Positions 55,799 to 64,000 of a DNA stretch of 64,000 nt are shown here, piece by piece. The stretch is from Astragalus membranaceus. Lineage: Eukaryota; Streptophyta; Magnoliopsida; Fabales; Fabaceae. The DNA lies in the NCBI GenBank assembly GCA_039519185.1, contig CM076847.1:73605247-73669246 (forward strand), given 5' to 3'. A program made the translations under genes and the position numbers. The notes beneath the pieces were generated by a model. That model had not been told where the DNA came from and searched no databases. It worked only from the letters and a program-made list of their open reading frames with translations. How positions within the stretch are numbered: position 1 is the stretch's first letter; the number at the start of each line of letters is the position of its first letter.

Positions 55799-56142
55799 AG
55801 GGGTTCTCCCCTGCGTGCTTCTCCTCACCGGAGTAATATCATCTGATGCACCTCCACGCCCCCATGACGACCCCCCCTCGTGATAACTCCCCCCGTACTA
55901 ACCCATGTGAATCAACTGGTATCCTCCCATGAACTCTAGTACAAGCCACTGCGCAACCATTTAAAAACAAAAATTATTAGTAAAAAAATTATACTGTGAA
56001 ACGGATTTACATGTAAATCCGTCTGTAGCCATCGGATTTACTGTAAATCCGTTTCGCAATATACCTAATTACGGATTTACCAAATTAACACATAAATCCG
56101 TTTTACAAAAATAAAAAGCAGATGGATTTACGTTAAATCCGC
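55773..56142. mobile_element. Possible CACTA-type left end with palindromic ACGGATTTAC repeats
   Basis: CACTACAAAAAACGGATC at 55773 is followed by a CAGGGGTTCTCCCCTG palindrome. Near-perfect palindromes follow at 56002-56021 (CGGATTTACATGTAAATCCG), 56033-56051 and 56066-56101, then a looser one to 56142. They share ACGGAT with the terminus, as subterminal repeats usually do. A matching right end was not found, so this is at best a truncated element. Confidence 0.5.
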
Positions 56143-56469
56143 AGTTAAATATTTTGGCCGTCGAATTTACTTACTTTTGTGTCGTCGGAAGTACGTAATT
56201 CCGTGTGTGAAAAAAACGAGAGAGAATGCTGAGAGAGAGAAGTGAAAACGGAAGAATGAATGAAAAAGTAAATATAGATTTGGTGGTTGTAGTATTGGTT
56301 TGAGGGTATTATGGTCTTATCCTATGGGGTGTGGGGGTATAAGGGTAAGTGGTGGGGGTCCAAAAAAAACACCCTTTGTTTTTTGTTCAGCAAAATCAAC
56401 TTTTGTTTGCTTCTCTTTTATCGTTGTCTGATGGATGTATGGGCCAAGCCAATGTTTGCATTTGTTTTT

Positions 56470-56952
56470 GGGTATTGCTTTTCCCACACCCCCTCCTACT
56501 CGAAACACACCCCATAAGGGTGTGAAAAGACCAAAAGGCCAGGCCAAACCTCTTTTTTTTCACGAATTTTCACCTGTTCGAACACGAGCATTCGAACAGG
56601 TTCGAATGACATCGTTCGAGTGTGTTAAATTTTGACTTCACACCCTTTTGGGCGTTTTTCACCTGTTCGCATGAGGTCATGCGAACCTGTTCGCATGAGG
56701 TCATGCGAACCTGTTCGCATGACCTCGTTCGAACACATTCGAACGACATCGTTCGAGTGTGTTAAATTTTGACTTCACACCCTTTTGGGCGTTTTTAAAC
56801 TGTTCGCATGAGGTCATGCGAACCTGTTCGAACAAGGTCGTTCGAACAGTCATAAAACACGTCCTCGCAGCGTCTCACGCGAGGTTATTTTTGGAATAAA
56901 ATTTGTTAAGGGGTGTGAAAGAGTAGGAGGGGGTGTGGGAAAAGCAAAACCC
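56470..56952. mobile_element. Foldback MITE-like element with TTCGAAC / GCATGA repeats
   Basis: The left end GGGTATTGCTTTTCCCACAC is repeated in inverse form at the right end (GTGTGGGAAAAGCAAAACCC). The inverted match extends about 45 bp through CCCCCTCCTACTC. The interior has two copies of a block with TTAAATTTTGACTTCACACC and TTTTGGGCGTTTTT. It also has many TTCGAACAGGTTCGAA and TTCGCATGAGGTCATGCGAA palindromes. No target duplication could be fixed because of the flanking poly(A/T). Confidence 0.72.
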
Positions 56953-58124
56953 TTTTTTTTTACTTGATTTCATGTTAGTGTATTTTGGGTTTTGATTTTT
57001 ATACCCTCATTCGACCACTTATCCCCCAAAATACGAAAGTCTTTGGTTGTGGTTTTATGTCTTAAAAGTTAAATTTGGATTATATGTATTTCACAATAGA
57101 ACATACTTACATACTTGCAAGAACTCACACTCAATAATATTGATTTAAAAACCTCGGAGCAATTTCTTGATTCGACAACTAGCTAAAAGAAGGTGATTTA
57201 TTTAATTATAACAAAAAAAAATTGCACTCAAAAATCCCAAAACAACCACAATCAAGGACATAGACCTAGAAGTGATTAAAAACAATCTGTTATGCCATAT
57301 TCAACAAGAGTTGACACATGGACTTAAATAAACCAAATGTACAAATTTGGGAAACATTCTACTTGTAGTGATGAGAATTTTTTTGAAAATTTCCAAAAGC
57401 CTTTTAAACTTAAGAGGAAATAAGTCTCGTGCTAAAAATGTAGTCGTCTTCAATATTGAACTAAATTTGGGAAAAGTACTCAGGATGAGGGAGAATTCAC
57501 AAAACCATAAATATTTGTAATTGGAGATGTTCTCTTAAATTTTCAACATAACCCAAGATATCCCTCTTGTAGATTTGTTTCAAATTTCTTTAGTGTTAGG
57601 CAGTAAAAGTTAAGAAAGAAACTCATTTGTTCCGAAAAAAAAAATTGTCATTTGTGACCCACGTTTATCCCCTAATTACTGCTCCACCCCATTAGTCGAC
57701 CCTTTGTAGTTAATTTTTCACTTAAATTCATATCCACTACAAAAAACGGATCAATTAGCGAGGTTTTTAAAATTTATGTAGCTTTGTGAGCATGACTCGT
57801 GATAGACACTTGCAATTCAATCAAATGTGGATATTGTGACAAATTCATTTGCTAACACACATTCATTGGAGCAAGTTTCAAAATCTAGAAACAGTACTTC
57901 TAAGTTGTAACCATCCCAACTAATTGAGAAGGTTTTTCCTTCACCTCTTTATTGGCTTCTATTACCAGCACCCACGTGTTATATATAATATCAAAATTCA
58001 ATAAATTTAATCAAAGTACTCAAAACTTCATTAAAAATATAACCATGATAATTTAATTAAAGTGCTCAAAACTATATTTAAAATATAACCATGATACATA
58101 AATGTATTTCAAACATACGGAACA
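56953..58124. repeat. Direct duplication, copy 2, with AT-rich flanks
   Basis: The duplicated part is 57267-57759, matching 55309-55798 and ending CACTACAAAAAACGGATCAA followed by TTAGCGAGG. The flanking 56953-57266 and 57760-58124 show no gene or clear repeat. Confidence 0.75.
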
Positions 58125-58132
58125 TTTGTAGT

Positions 58133-58971
58133 CAATGTTATCAGGATCGCGAGTTAACTCGCTAACTCGTAGGATCGTACGAGTCATGGAGGGGTCTTCG
58201 TGCGTAGTGTCGAACAGGATCGGAGGTGGCAGAATCGGAGGCGGCGCGGTGGGATCGGTCGCGTTCGCACGGTGGGGTCGGTCGCCGTTTCGTTTTCTGC
58301 AAATCTATCGCGCAAAGAAGACAACCTGTTTTCGGGTCGGGTTGCTTGTAAAAAGCCCAATTCTAATTTTTACAGCAAAGCCCAATTAAAAACCTAATTA
58401 TTTTAATCTATAAAAACCTAATATTTTTTACTAACCCACGCACGCACGAAACAAAAGAACGCACGCACGAAAACAAACCTAATATTTTAATTTTAATTGA
58501 AATTAAAATACAAATAACACAACGCACACACGTCGCACTTCCCACGTTTGGTTTCTAAAACCATCATCTTTCATCTTTGTTGCCTGCGTTTGTTCTTTCT
58601 TCCTGATAGAGTCACAAAAACTAACCTTTGTCATCATCATCATTCACCTTTCTTGCGACAACTAATCTTTATCTTCTATTCATCTATTCTGTTCTTATTT
58701 TTAATGGCTTCCGACAGTGACCCACGATCCCACTTTGTTTGAATTTTAATTTTTTGAGTTACTGATGAACTTATGTTTATGATAATGAACATGAACTTGT
58801 TGCATTTTTTGTTGTGATTAGTTTAATTTTTATGCATATGGGCATATATTTTTGTATATAAGTGTAATTTTTCTCTATTAGTAGGATCTTACGATCCGTG
58901 CTACGATCCTCGAGTTACGATCTTTCAACAGCCCAACGATCCTACTCTGACTCTCGATTTTAATAACATTG
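58133..58971. mobile_element. hAT-type non-autonomous element (839 bp)
   Basis: It is bounded by CAATGTTATCAGGATCGCGAGT on the left, and by its imperfect inverse (CAATGTTATTAAAATCGAGAGT) on the right. It is flanked by the 8-bp duplication TTTGTAGT (58125-58132 and 58972-58979), the length typical for hAT elements. AGGATCGTACGA / TACGATCC motifs recur near both ends. The open frames of about 65-85 codons inside have no recognisable transposase. Confidence 0.85.
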
Positions 58972-58979
58972 TTTGTAGT

Positions 58980-59412
58980 TCAAAAACGTGAAGAAAGAGA
59001 CGCGGTAAGTGTTTCTGATTATAAGATAATAGACATTACCTTTAATGTGGCATCAATGCTCTCACTTTGAGCCACTGCAAGCATTCCTTGAGCTTGTCCT
59101 AGTTCAGTTCTCAAAAAACATGTTTGCATTTGTAAGAAAAAGGAGTTGTAAAATGATTCTAATCAAGATTAAACTTCTATTGTATCAGTTTTCTCAAATA
59201 TGACAAAGTGGAACGATTTTATTGATGTGTGGGTATACACAGAAGAAACCGAATTAAAGGACTGAGTAAACAAAAGTAGCAGTATTAGAAGAGAAGACAA
59301 AAAAAATCTAGATTTTGAAAATGTCAAGGACACATTTGCGGACCGTGAACCAATACTGATAGCTGAATGTAAAATTTAAAAAGATTCATAGCTTCAAGTT
59401 TTTACTTGAAAG
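58980..59412. other. Non-coding stretch
   Basis: AT-rich sequence between the hAT element and the SEC6 3' end. I see no coding or repeat signal. It may hold the SEC6 3' UTR (minus strand). Confidence 0.4.
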
Positions 59413-59466
59413 TCACCCCTTAGACACTATTAAGCACTTCACCCGTGGAAAAACAAAACCCGCCTT
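59413..59466 (-). pseudogene. SEC6: Out-of-frame SEC6 C-terminal tail
   Basis: In another frame from the upstream exon, the minus strand reads KAGFVFPRVKCLIVSKG and a stop. This resembles the very end of plant SEC6 proteins. The upstream reading frame stops at 59466 after QKVAKL. About 20 residues expected between the two pieces are missing, which suggests a small deletion plus frameshift. Alternatively, a short intron boundary may have been lost. Confidence 0.6.
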
Positions 59467-59723
59467 TAGAGCTTGGCAACCTTCTGAGGAATTCCTTCTC
59501 GTAGAGCAACAAATTTTTCGACAACATCAGGCGAGCAGTCAGGTTGATGTTTGAGTATATTTATGAGTGTGAAGGTATCCAGGCTCTCAGCTGAAGCAAG
59601 TTCCCTCAAATATCTAAGTACACCCACTTTGTTTTCAACTTTAGAAACATTGATATGTTCCTTAAAAAAGTCCATGATGGCCTTCTCATCTAGCCTCATC
59701 CGTTCAATAGTTTCTTCCTTGAT
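59466..59723 (-). pseudogene. SEC6: SEC6 exocyst subunit, C-terminal part (after insertion)
   Basis: The minus strand continues the SEC6 frame cut by the LTR element: IKEETIERMRLDEKAIMDFF, then VSKVENKVGVLRYLRELASA, LDTFTLINILKHQPDC and VVEKFVALREGIPQKVAKL, then TAA. It joins TQKN-Y at the GTAGT (ACTAC on minus) duplication without a frame change. SEC6 is a core subunit of the exocyst, which tethers secretory vesicles at the plasma membrane. The early stop and missing residues suggest that this copy was already degenerate, or that it has an altered C-terminus. Confidence 0.82.
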
Positions 59724-59728
59724 GTAGT

Positions 59729-60018
59729 TGATAGGACTAAGCCGTATGGTTGTTATGGGGCTTAGGACTTAATTAGCTAGTTAGTTACAATTTGTTAATT
59801 AGGTTGAGTTAGTTAGTTAATTGGTTGAATGGTTAGTTAGTGAATACCATTAAGGCATATAGCCTATATATAGAGAAGAGGGAGTAGGGAGGAAGGGATG
59901 TAATCATTTGTAAAGAATTGGGCCTTATGGCACTATGGAGAGTTCTAGAGTCTCTCGAATACTCTAGGGATACATTGTAATCATCCTTTTCGTTCAATAT
60001 ACTAGTTGGTTCCTATCA
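59729..60018 (+). repeat. 5' LTR of young element (290 bp)
   Basis: TATATATA at 59865-59872 is a likely TATA box. The sequence is TTAGTTAG-rich upstream of it. It looks identical to 62728-63017. Confidence 0.93.
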
Positions 60019-60020
60019 AC

Positions 60021-60033
60021 TGGTATCAAAGCG
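60021..60033 (+). other. Primer binding site of young element
   Basis: TGGTATCAAAGCG starts two bases after the LTR and matches the initiator tRNA-Met type. Confidence 0.85.
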
Positions 60034-60085
60034 AGTTCCGATCCGCAAGGAAATTCGTTGTGTGCAAGAAATTGTTTCAACCACA

Positions 60086-61300
60086 ATGGATTCGCAATTC
60101 GACAAATTGGAACGGCTACTACAAGAATCTGAGGTTCGCAATCAGCGTCGCTTCGATCGTCTCAATGAGATAGCCGCTCGCATGGAGCAACTCATTGCTG
60201 CGATTCAGCCAGTGGTGCTCTCCAACAGCAGCTGTGGAGTCCCCAAGATGGAGCACTTCAGTGACACAAAACAGACTCTTGATCAGTCCAATCTTGTGGA
60301 GGACAAAGTGGAAGAACCTGTTCTTGAAAAAGAAGAGTCATCAATTCAGAATTCCAAGAAACAAGGCGCATCTACATCTTCGACGGGAAGCAAGAAATCA
60401 GAGGTGGAAACTGAATATTGCAAGGTCCAAATATGGTCCAAGCAGAATGTTAGTTTGGCACTTAAGATGAGAGGCATCACGGCAAGGTGGAAAAAAAGTC
60501 GAGCAACCAAAGGTTCAAGAATCGCTTCCAAGAAAACGACACACCAGAAGGGAATGCGGAATTGCAATGACGAAATGGCTAGTTCGGAACCCATGAGTGT
60601 TTCAACGGGTCTTGGACCATTGTTGGTACTATCGAAGCCGAAACAGCTTGTCATACTAGAACGAACCAAGGCTGAACAGTCACCACCAGTACCTCTTGGT
60701 GCGTTGCCGGTGACCAGTGCCCGTGTGAGCGAAACTGCTCCTTCAAGATCAAGAACGAAGCATAGAGAAAGAAGGCAAGGAATGGGGAACGAGCCACCGC
60801 CGCCACCAGAACCACCAGACCAGAGTGTGGTCGGAGAAGGGAACGGAGATGCGGACCACAAGAAAAGATGGAAGGTTAAAGTGTCTTGGGCGCCGCCGTC
60901 CACGTCCAGGCCACCAGACGCCGTCGCGACCGCCAGGGAGTGGCCAAACCGGCAATCATTGTCGCTGGTACGAGATGGTCAGAACCATAATGCTTCGGAT
61001 AAGTGGAAGAAGGAAAACAAACAGTGGATCTTATGGAACCCGACCCGAAACCCGTGCGAAAAAGATCAGAACGCGCAAGGAAGAAGCACTTTGTCACCGC
61101 CGTTCTTTGTGTGCGCATTGTCACCATTGTCCCCGTTAGTGAATCGCACTCCTTGTTTGTTTCAGTTGGCGTGTCCGATTTTTGCGGCTTCGGGGTATGT
61201 CTGGAGTCGTCATCGTTGCGGGTGTCGACGTCGTTTCTGTGGGTGCAGCCGCCGAAGCGAGGACCACTGCTCTTGCCGTCCGCCGACTCTCTCACACTGA
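60086..61300 (+). CDS. Gag-like ORF1 of young LTR element
   Basis: The first ATG after the primer site gives MDSQFDKLERLLQESEVRNQ, an amphipathic coiled-coil start (about residues 1-45, ...RRFDRLNEIAARMEQLIAAI). This is common in plant gypsy Gag N-termini. A Lys/Ser/Glu-rich stretch follows, then a proline run (EPPPPPEPPDQS, about residue 235) and an Arg/Cys-rich end (CGCRRRFCGCSRRSEDHC). No capsid core or zinc knuckle is recognised. Base composition becomes GC-rich from about 60780 to 61260, unlike the rest of the element. The stop at 61298-61300 and another at 61316-61318 are in the same frame as the next ORF, so the two may once have been one, or be joined by splicing. The function is unproven. 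Confidence 0.55.
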   Translation: MDSQFDKLERLLQESEVRNQRRFDRLNEIAARMEQLIAAIQPVVLSNSSCGVPKMEHFSDTKQTLDQSNLVEDKVEEPVLEKEESSIQNSKKQGASTSSTGSKKSEVETEYCKVQIWSKQNVSLALKMRGITARWKKSRATKGSRIASKKTTHQKGMRNCNDEMASSEPMSVSTGLGPLLVLSKPKQLVILERTKAEQSPPVPLGALPVTSARVSETAPSRSRTKHRERRQGMGNEPPPPPEPPDQSVVGEGNGDADHKKRWKVKVSWAPPSTSRPPDAVATAREWPNRQSLSLVRDGQNHNASDKWKKENKQWILWNPTRNPCEKDQNAQGRSTLSPPFFVCALSPLSPLVNRTPCLFQLACPIFAASGYVWSRHRCGCRRRFCGCSRRSEDHCSCRPPTLSH

Positions 61301-61396
61301 CTTTGGAGTGGTTGTTGACAAAACCATCAGGGGCGCAATCTTCATAGATTGGCGAAATATGCCTATGCTGTTGCTAATTGGGCCGAGGGAGTTGTC

Positions 61397-62689
61397 ATGG
61401 TTAGAGAACAACAAAAGCTTGTCCACAAATTAAAGGAATTGAATTTCCAAACTGTGGGTCTTTTAAGATTGCTATGGGATAATGAAGGCATGACTAACTT
61501 TCCCATAACCTGTGTTTTTTGGTCAAAAGATGGTGATCCAACTATTGTTTCTATTCCTGGCAATTCACTATCATGGTGCAATGTTGGGAGTGATCAGTGG
61601 TTAGCAATTAGAGTGTTGCAACACAACACTTATATCCTATTACTAAAAGGAGACTTGGCTGAGATTGCAAGCCGAGATTTGCTTGATGTTCCTTGGAAAA
61701 GAGGTAGATTATTAAATGAATGTTTGAAAGAGATCCATTTGGACTTGGAGGCTGCACGGCTACTGTTTGATAAAATGCTGGGCAGGAATTTCACTGATAA
61801 GGACATTATGGTAAGGGGGTCTACCGAGAACGATCTTGCTGGGATTGCCATGGAGTTAGAGTTTGTTTGGAAAGGACAAATTGTCAATGCTTATGGTGTT
61901 TGGCAGCAACTTCATACCGTATTAAATCCTATGCACCTCGATGATGCTTCTATCACAAGATTGCCGGTGGAAAAGAAAGGAAGAGTACCTGTGGTTTGCG
62001 GCATGTCACCACCCCATCTGTTCTCTCTACCAAGTCTGTCGCTGTCAAATCTGCCCCGTATGTGCTGTTTGCTGGTGTGGCAGAATGTGGCTGGGAGCAT
62101 TACCATCTCTGGTGCCATTATAGAAGTCAACGGTACTGCCCTTACGATCAAGTACTGGTCCGAATTGTTGTGGCTTCCGTTTATGAAGAGATGCACCGTA
62201 CAAATGCTAAGGGACAAGTCGTCAACTACCACCAATCCGTTCCTTGTTGATGCTGCGGTAAAAGCAAGATATGAAAAGGTGGAAATGAGGGGTGTCTGGA
62301 TACTCTCTGATGTAGGCTTGATAGTTTTCTCGGGACCCAATGATATGGAACTGAATTTCAGAATTCACGAAGAACTCATTGCAACTGTGGCTGAAGGACA
62401 ATATATAGTGTTGGTTCCTCATGTTTTGAAGCAAAAGCTGCCCAAGGAAGCAAACTGTCTTTCTGTGATCCCTAGAGTTCCTCAATTGCAAGTAAAGCAT
62501 GAATTGGCTGTTGAGGGAGATTCTACAATGCCACCCATGATTTCTATTGGGGCTTATTGGAGTAATGTCAGCGTATTTGTCAACCTGACTCTAATACCAC
62601 ACGAGGAGGAGCAATTCAAGCAGCATATCAATCAGAATTTTGTTTTAGAATTGTTGTTCTTGTTGTATATTTTTTTTCCCTTTTCTTAG
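61397..62689 (+). CDS. Unassigned 446-codon open frame in young LTR element
   Basis: The frame is open from 61319; its first ATG is at 61397 (MVREQQKLVHKLKELNF). It shows no catalytic motif of Gag-Pol proteins. Readable segments are LLWDNEGMTNFPITCVFW, LLKGDLAEIASRDLLDVPWK and GSTENDLAGIAMELEFVWKG. After about residue 200 come a Leu/Ser-rich part and KARYEKVEMRGVWILSDVGL. The hydrophobic end is LELLFLLYIFFPFS. A second open frame (61996-62250) overlaps the middle, so a frame switch is possible. It may be a captured host gene fragment or an eroded, fast-changing retroelement protein. I do not recognise it. Confidence 0.45.
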   Translation: MVREQQKLVHKLKELNFQTVGLLRLLWDNEGMTNFPITCVFWSKDGDPTIVSIPGNSLSWCNVGSDQWLAIRVLQHNTYILLLKGDLAEIASRDLLDVPWKRGRLLNECLKEIHLDLEAARLLFDKMLGRNFTDKDIMVRGSTENDLAGIAMELEFVWKGQIVNAYGVWQQLHTVLNPMHLDDASITRLPVEKKGRVPVVCGMSPPHLFSLPSLSLSNLPRMCCLLVWQNVAGSITISGAIIEVNGTALTIKYWSELLWLPFMKRCTVQMLRDKSSTTTNPFLVDAAVKARYEKVEMRGVWILSDVGLIVFSGPNDMELNFRIHEELIATVAEGQYIVLVPHVLKQKLPKEANCLSVIPRVPQLQVKHELAVEGDSTMPPMISIGAYWSNVSVFVNLTLIPHEEEQFKQHINQNFVLELLFLLYIFFPFS

Positions 62690-62727
62690 TCACCTTGAGG
62701 ACAAGGCGAATGTCCGGGGGGGAGTAT

Positions 62728-63017
62728 TGATAGGACTAAGCCGTATGGTTGTTATGGGGCTTAGGACTTAATTAGCTAGTTAGTTACAATTTGTTAATTA
62801 GGTTGAGTTAGTTAGTTAATTGGTTGAATGGTTAGTTAGTGAATACCATTAAGGCATATAGCCTATATATAGAGAAGAGGGAGTAGGGAGGAAGGGATGT
62901 AATCATTTGTAAAGAATTGGGCCTTATGGCACTATGGAGAGTTCTAGAGTCTCTCGAATACTCTAGGGATACATTGTAATCATCCTTTTCGTTCAATATA
63001 CTAGTTGGTTCCTATCA
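62728..63017 (+). repeat. 3' LTR of young element (290 bp)
   Basis: It runs from TGATAGG to CCTATCA and is followed by GTAGT. No difference from the 5' LTR was seen by eye. Confidence 0.93.
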
Positions 63018-63739
63018 GTAGTTTTTCTGTGTTAAAAGACGATCAACATATACAACCACTGTTTCCTCCAGGCAAGCTTCAGCAAATCCCCTAAAAGATC
63101 TTTCTTCAATGTACATTTTTACATCTAAAAAATAATCAAATAATGTTGCAACCAAGTACTCAGTAACCTGCCCCTCACTCCATTCTTTGTGGTATAGCTT
63201 GACCAGCAACTCCTGGACACCAGGATCTTCAAATATCAAACTAACAGTTTTATGCACAGCTTCCTTAGCAGTTTCTAAAAACCCCTTACAAGTGTCTTCA
63301 AAATTAACCTGCTCTGCGTAGTTCTGTGGAAGGGCTACAATGATGCTATTACTTAGCTCCATTGTGAGATCATAGCAGTGCAAATTGTTGTTTATCATAG
63401 CACATAAAGGTTCAAGACCAATTTCTAAAGCTGCTTCTTCAAGTCTCTTCTTTTCTGCTGCTTGAAAATCAATCATCACCTGAATGGTTGCCAAGGCAAT
63501 TCGGTGGAGCATGAAATCAGTGCTATTATCTCGAACAAATTGAACTTGCTCTCCAAGTATCCTGAATAGATCAACAGCAATTGGGGTATATAGTTTGCCA
63601 TCTTCACTTTTCTTTGGGGGCTGTCTTTTCTCTGCTTCCAAAATATTCAAGTACCATTCCCTTGTTGTAGCTTGCATTCGCTCACCATAAGAATTCATAA
63701 CAGGATCCATTGCACCACTCACTCTCAGAGCAAACTTGC
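63018..63739 (-). pseudogene. SEC6: SEC6 exocyst subunit, internal part (before insertion)
   Basis: The minus strand reads [20 protein letters not shown], then [96 protein letters not shown] and [12 protein letters not shown], where it meets the inserted element. The pattern is that of plant SEC6, with about 240 residues in one uninterrupted exon. The exon probably starts at 63739 after a TCTAG acceptor. The rest of the gene should lie to the right. The frame is open here, but the LTR element and the altered C-terminus would prevent a normal product. Confidence 0.85.
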
Positions 63740-64000
63740 CTAGACATATGACAAAGTGAAAAGCATAACATATATGCTTAATTTATCTTAATGTTGTTTC
63801 AAATCACCATTATATATGATAATGCTTATAAAGATAACACCAATCACTCAAGTGGGAGTAGGAAATAAGTACCATTTCAAGTCCAAAGGGAGAATGAAAT
63901 TTCAATTACCTGTCTATTTAGGCCAGCTGTCTTAAAAATAATGATAAGAAGGTATAAAAGAAATTAAAAAAAAAAAACCTCAAGAAGGGAATTAAAGAAG
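63740..64000 (-). other. SEC6: Probable SEC6 intron
   Basis: AT-rich, T-rich on the minus strand before the TCTAG acceptor, and with no coding signal. It would be the intron upstream of the SEC6 exon. Confidence 0.5.

Larger units (their letters stand above)
59729..63017 (+). mobile_element. Young non-autonomous LTR element in SEC6 (3.3 kb)
   Basis: Two 290-bp LTRs (59729-60018, 62728-63017) begin TGATAGG and end CCTATCA and appear identical. GTAGT is duplicated on both sides (59724-59728, 63018-63022). A primer site TGGTATCAAAGCG (60021) follows the left LTR. A purine tract with CCGGGGGGGAGTAT (62714-62727) precedes the right LTR. The internal 2.7 kb has a Gag-like N-terminal frame and a second frame of unknown origin, but no protease, RT, RNase H or integrase motif. 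It would need a partner element for transposition. Confidence 0.93.

Noticed and set aside
55309..57759. Direct repeats as LTRs of a small retrotransposon
   Set aside because: No TG...CA ends, no primer site after the first copy, no purine tract before the second and no flanking duplication.
60346..60903. 185-codon minus-strand frame opposite ORF1 of the young element
   Set aside because: No motif; ORF1 on the plus strand starts just after the primer site, as expected for an LTR element.

Overview
This is plant nuclear DNA from a repeat-dense stretch: no operons, a few degraded host-gene pieces, and long nested transposable elements. The family mix (Tekay-like Ty3/gypsy, an Ogre/Tat-like element whose LTR starts TGTCATACCCC, a SEC6 fragment) suits a dicot, most likely a legume. 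That is an inference from family knowledge, not a database result.

Layout. (1) 1-41,786 is a nested retrotransposon block. Its backbone is a tandem Ty3/gypsy array, internal-LTR-internal-LTR-internal-LTR, with LTRs at 2826-4994, 24551-26719 and 31216-32490 + 40870-41786. The first visible internal region is cut at the window edge. The middle one carries a CACTA element (7417-8637, TSD TCT) and a 13.8-kb Ogre-like element on the minus strand (9514-23345, TSD GCGAC). The last has no insertions and is intact except for one UAG. A related, degraded gypsy element lies in the opposite orientation inside the third LTR (32491-40869, TSD CTAAA). Positions 1-1625 hold the end of the same Ogre insertion at the same site, so a 21,725-bp unit is repeated. 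(2) 41,787-49,892 holds a possible dispersed repeat, a 5'-truncated L1-type LINE (minus strand) and AT-rich DNA with a (GA)n tract. (3) 49,893-55,308 holds a CACTA-like element with GCGGCGGTT repeats, an RNase H-like pseudogene split by a copia-like solo LTR (52191-54081, TSD AGTGC), and a second LINE fragment. (4) 55,309-58,971 holds a ~490-bp direct duplication, palindromic ACGGATTTAC repeats, a foldback MITE and a hAT-type non-autonomous element (TSD TTTGTAGT). (5) 59,413-63,739 is the 3' part of a SEC6 (exocyst) gene copy on the minus strand. It is interrupted by a 3.3-kb LTR element (59729-63017, TSD GTAGT) whose two 290-bp LTRs look identical. That element has no recognisable polymerase and carries a 446-codon open frame I cannot assign.

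The coding sequences are almost all Gag, protease, reverse transcriptase, RNase H and integrase parts of these elements, mostly broken by point nonsense changes, frameshifts, deletions or insertions. Possible exceptions are the SEC6 exon and the unassigned frame in the young LTR element. No tRNA, rRNA or CRISPR array was recognised.
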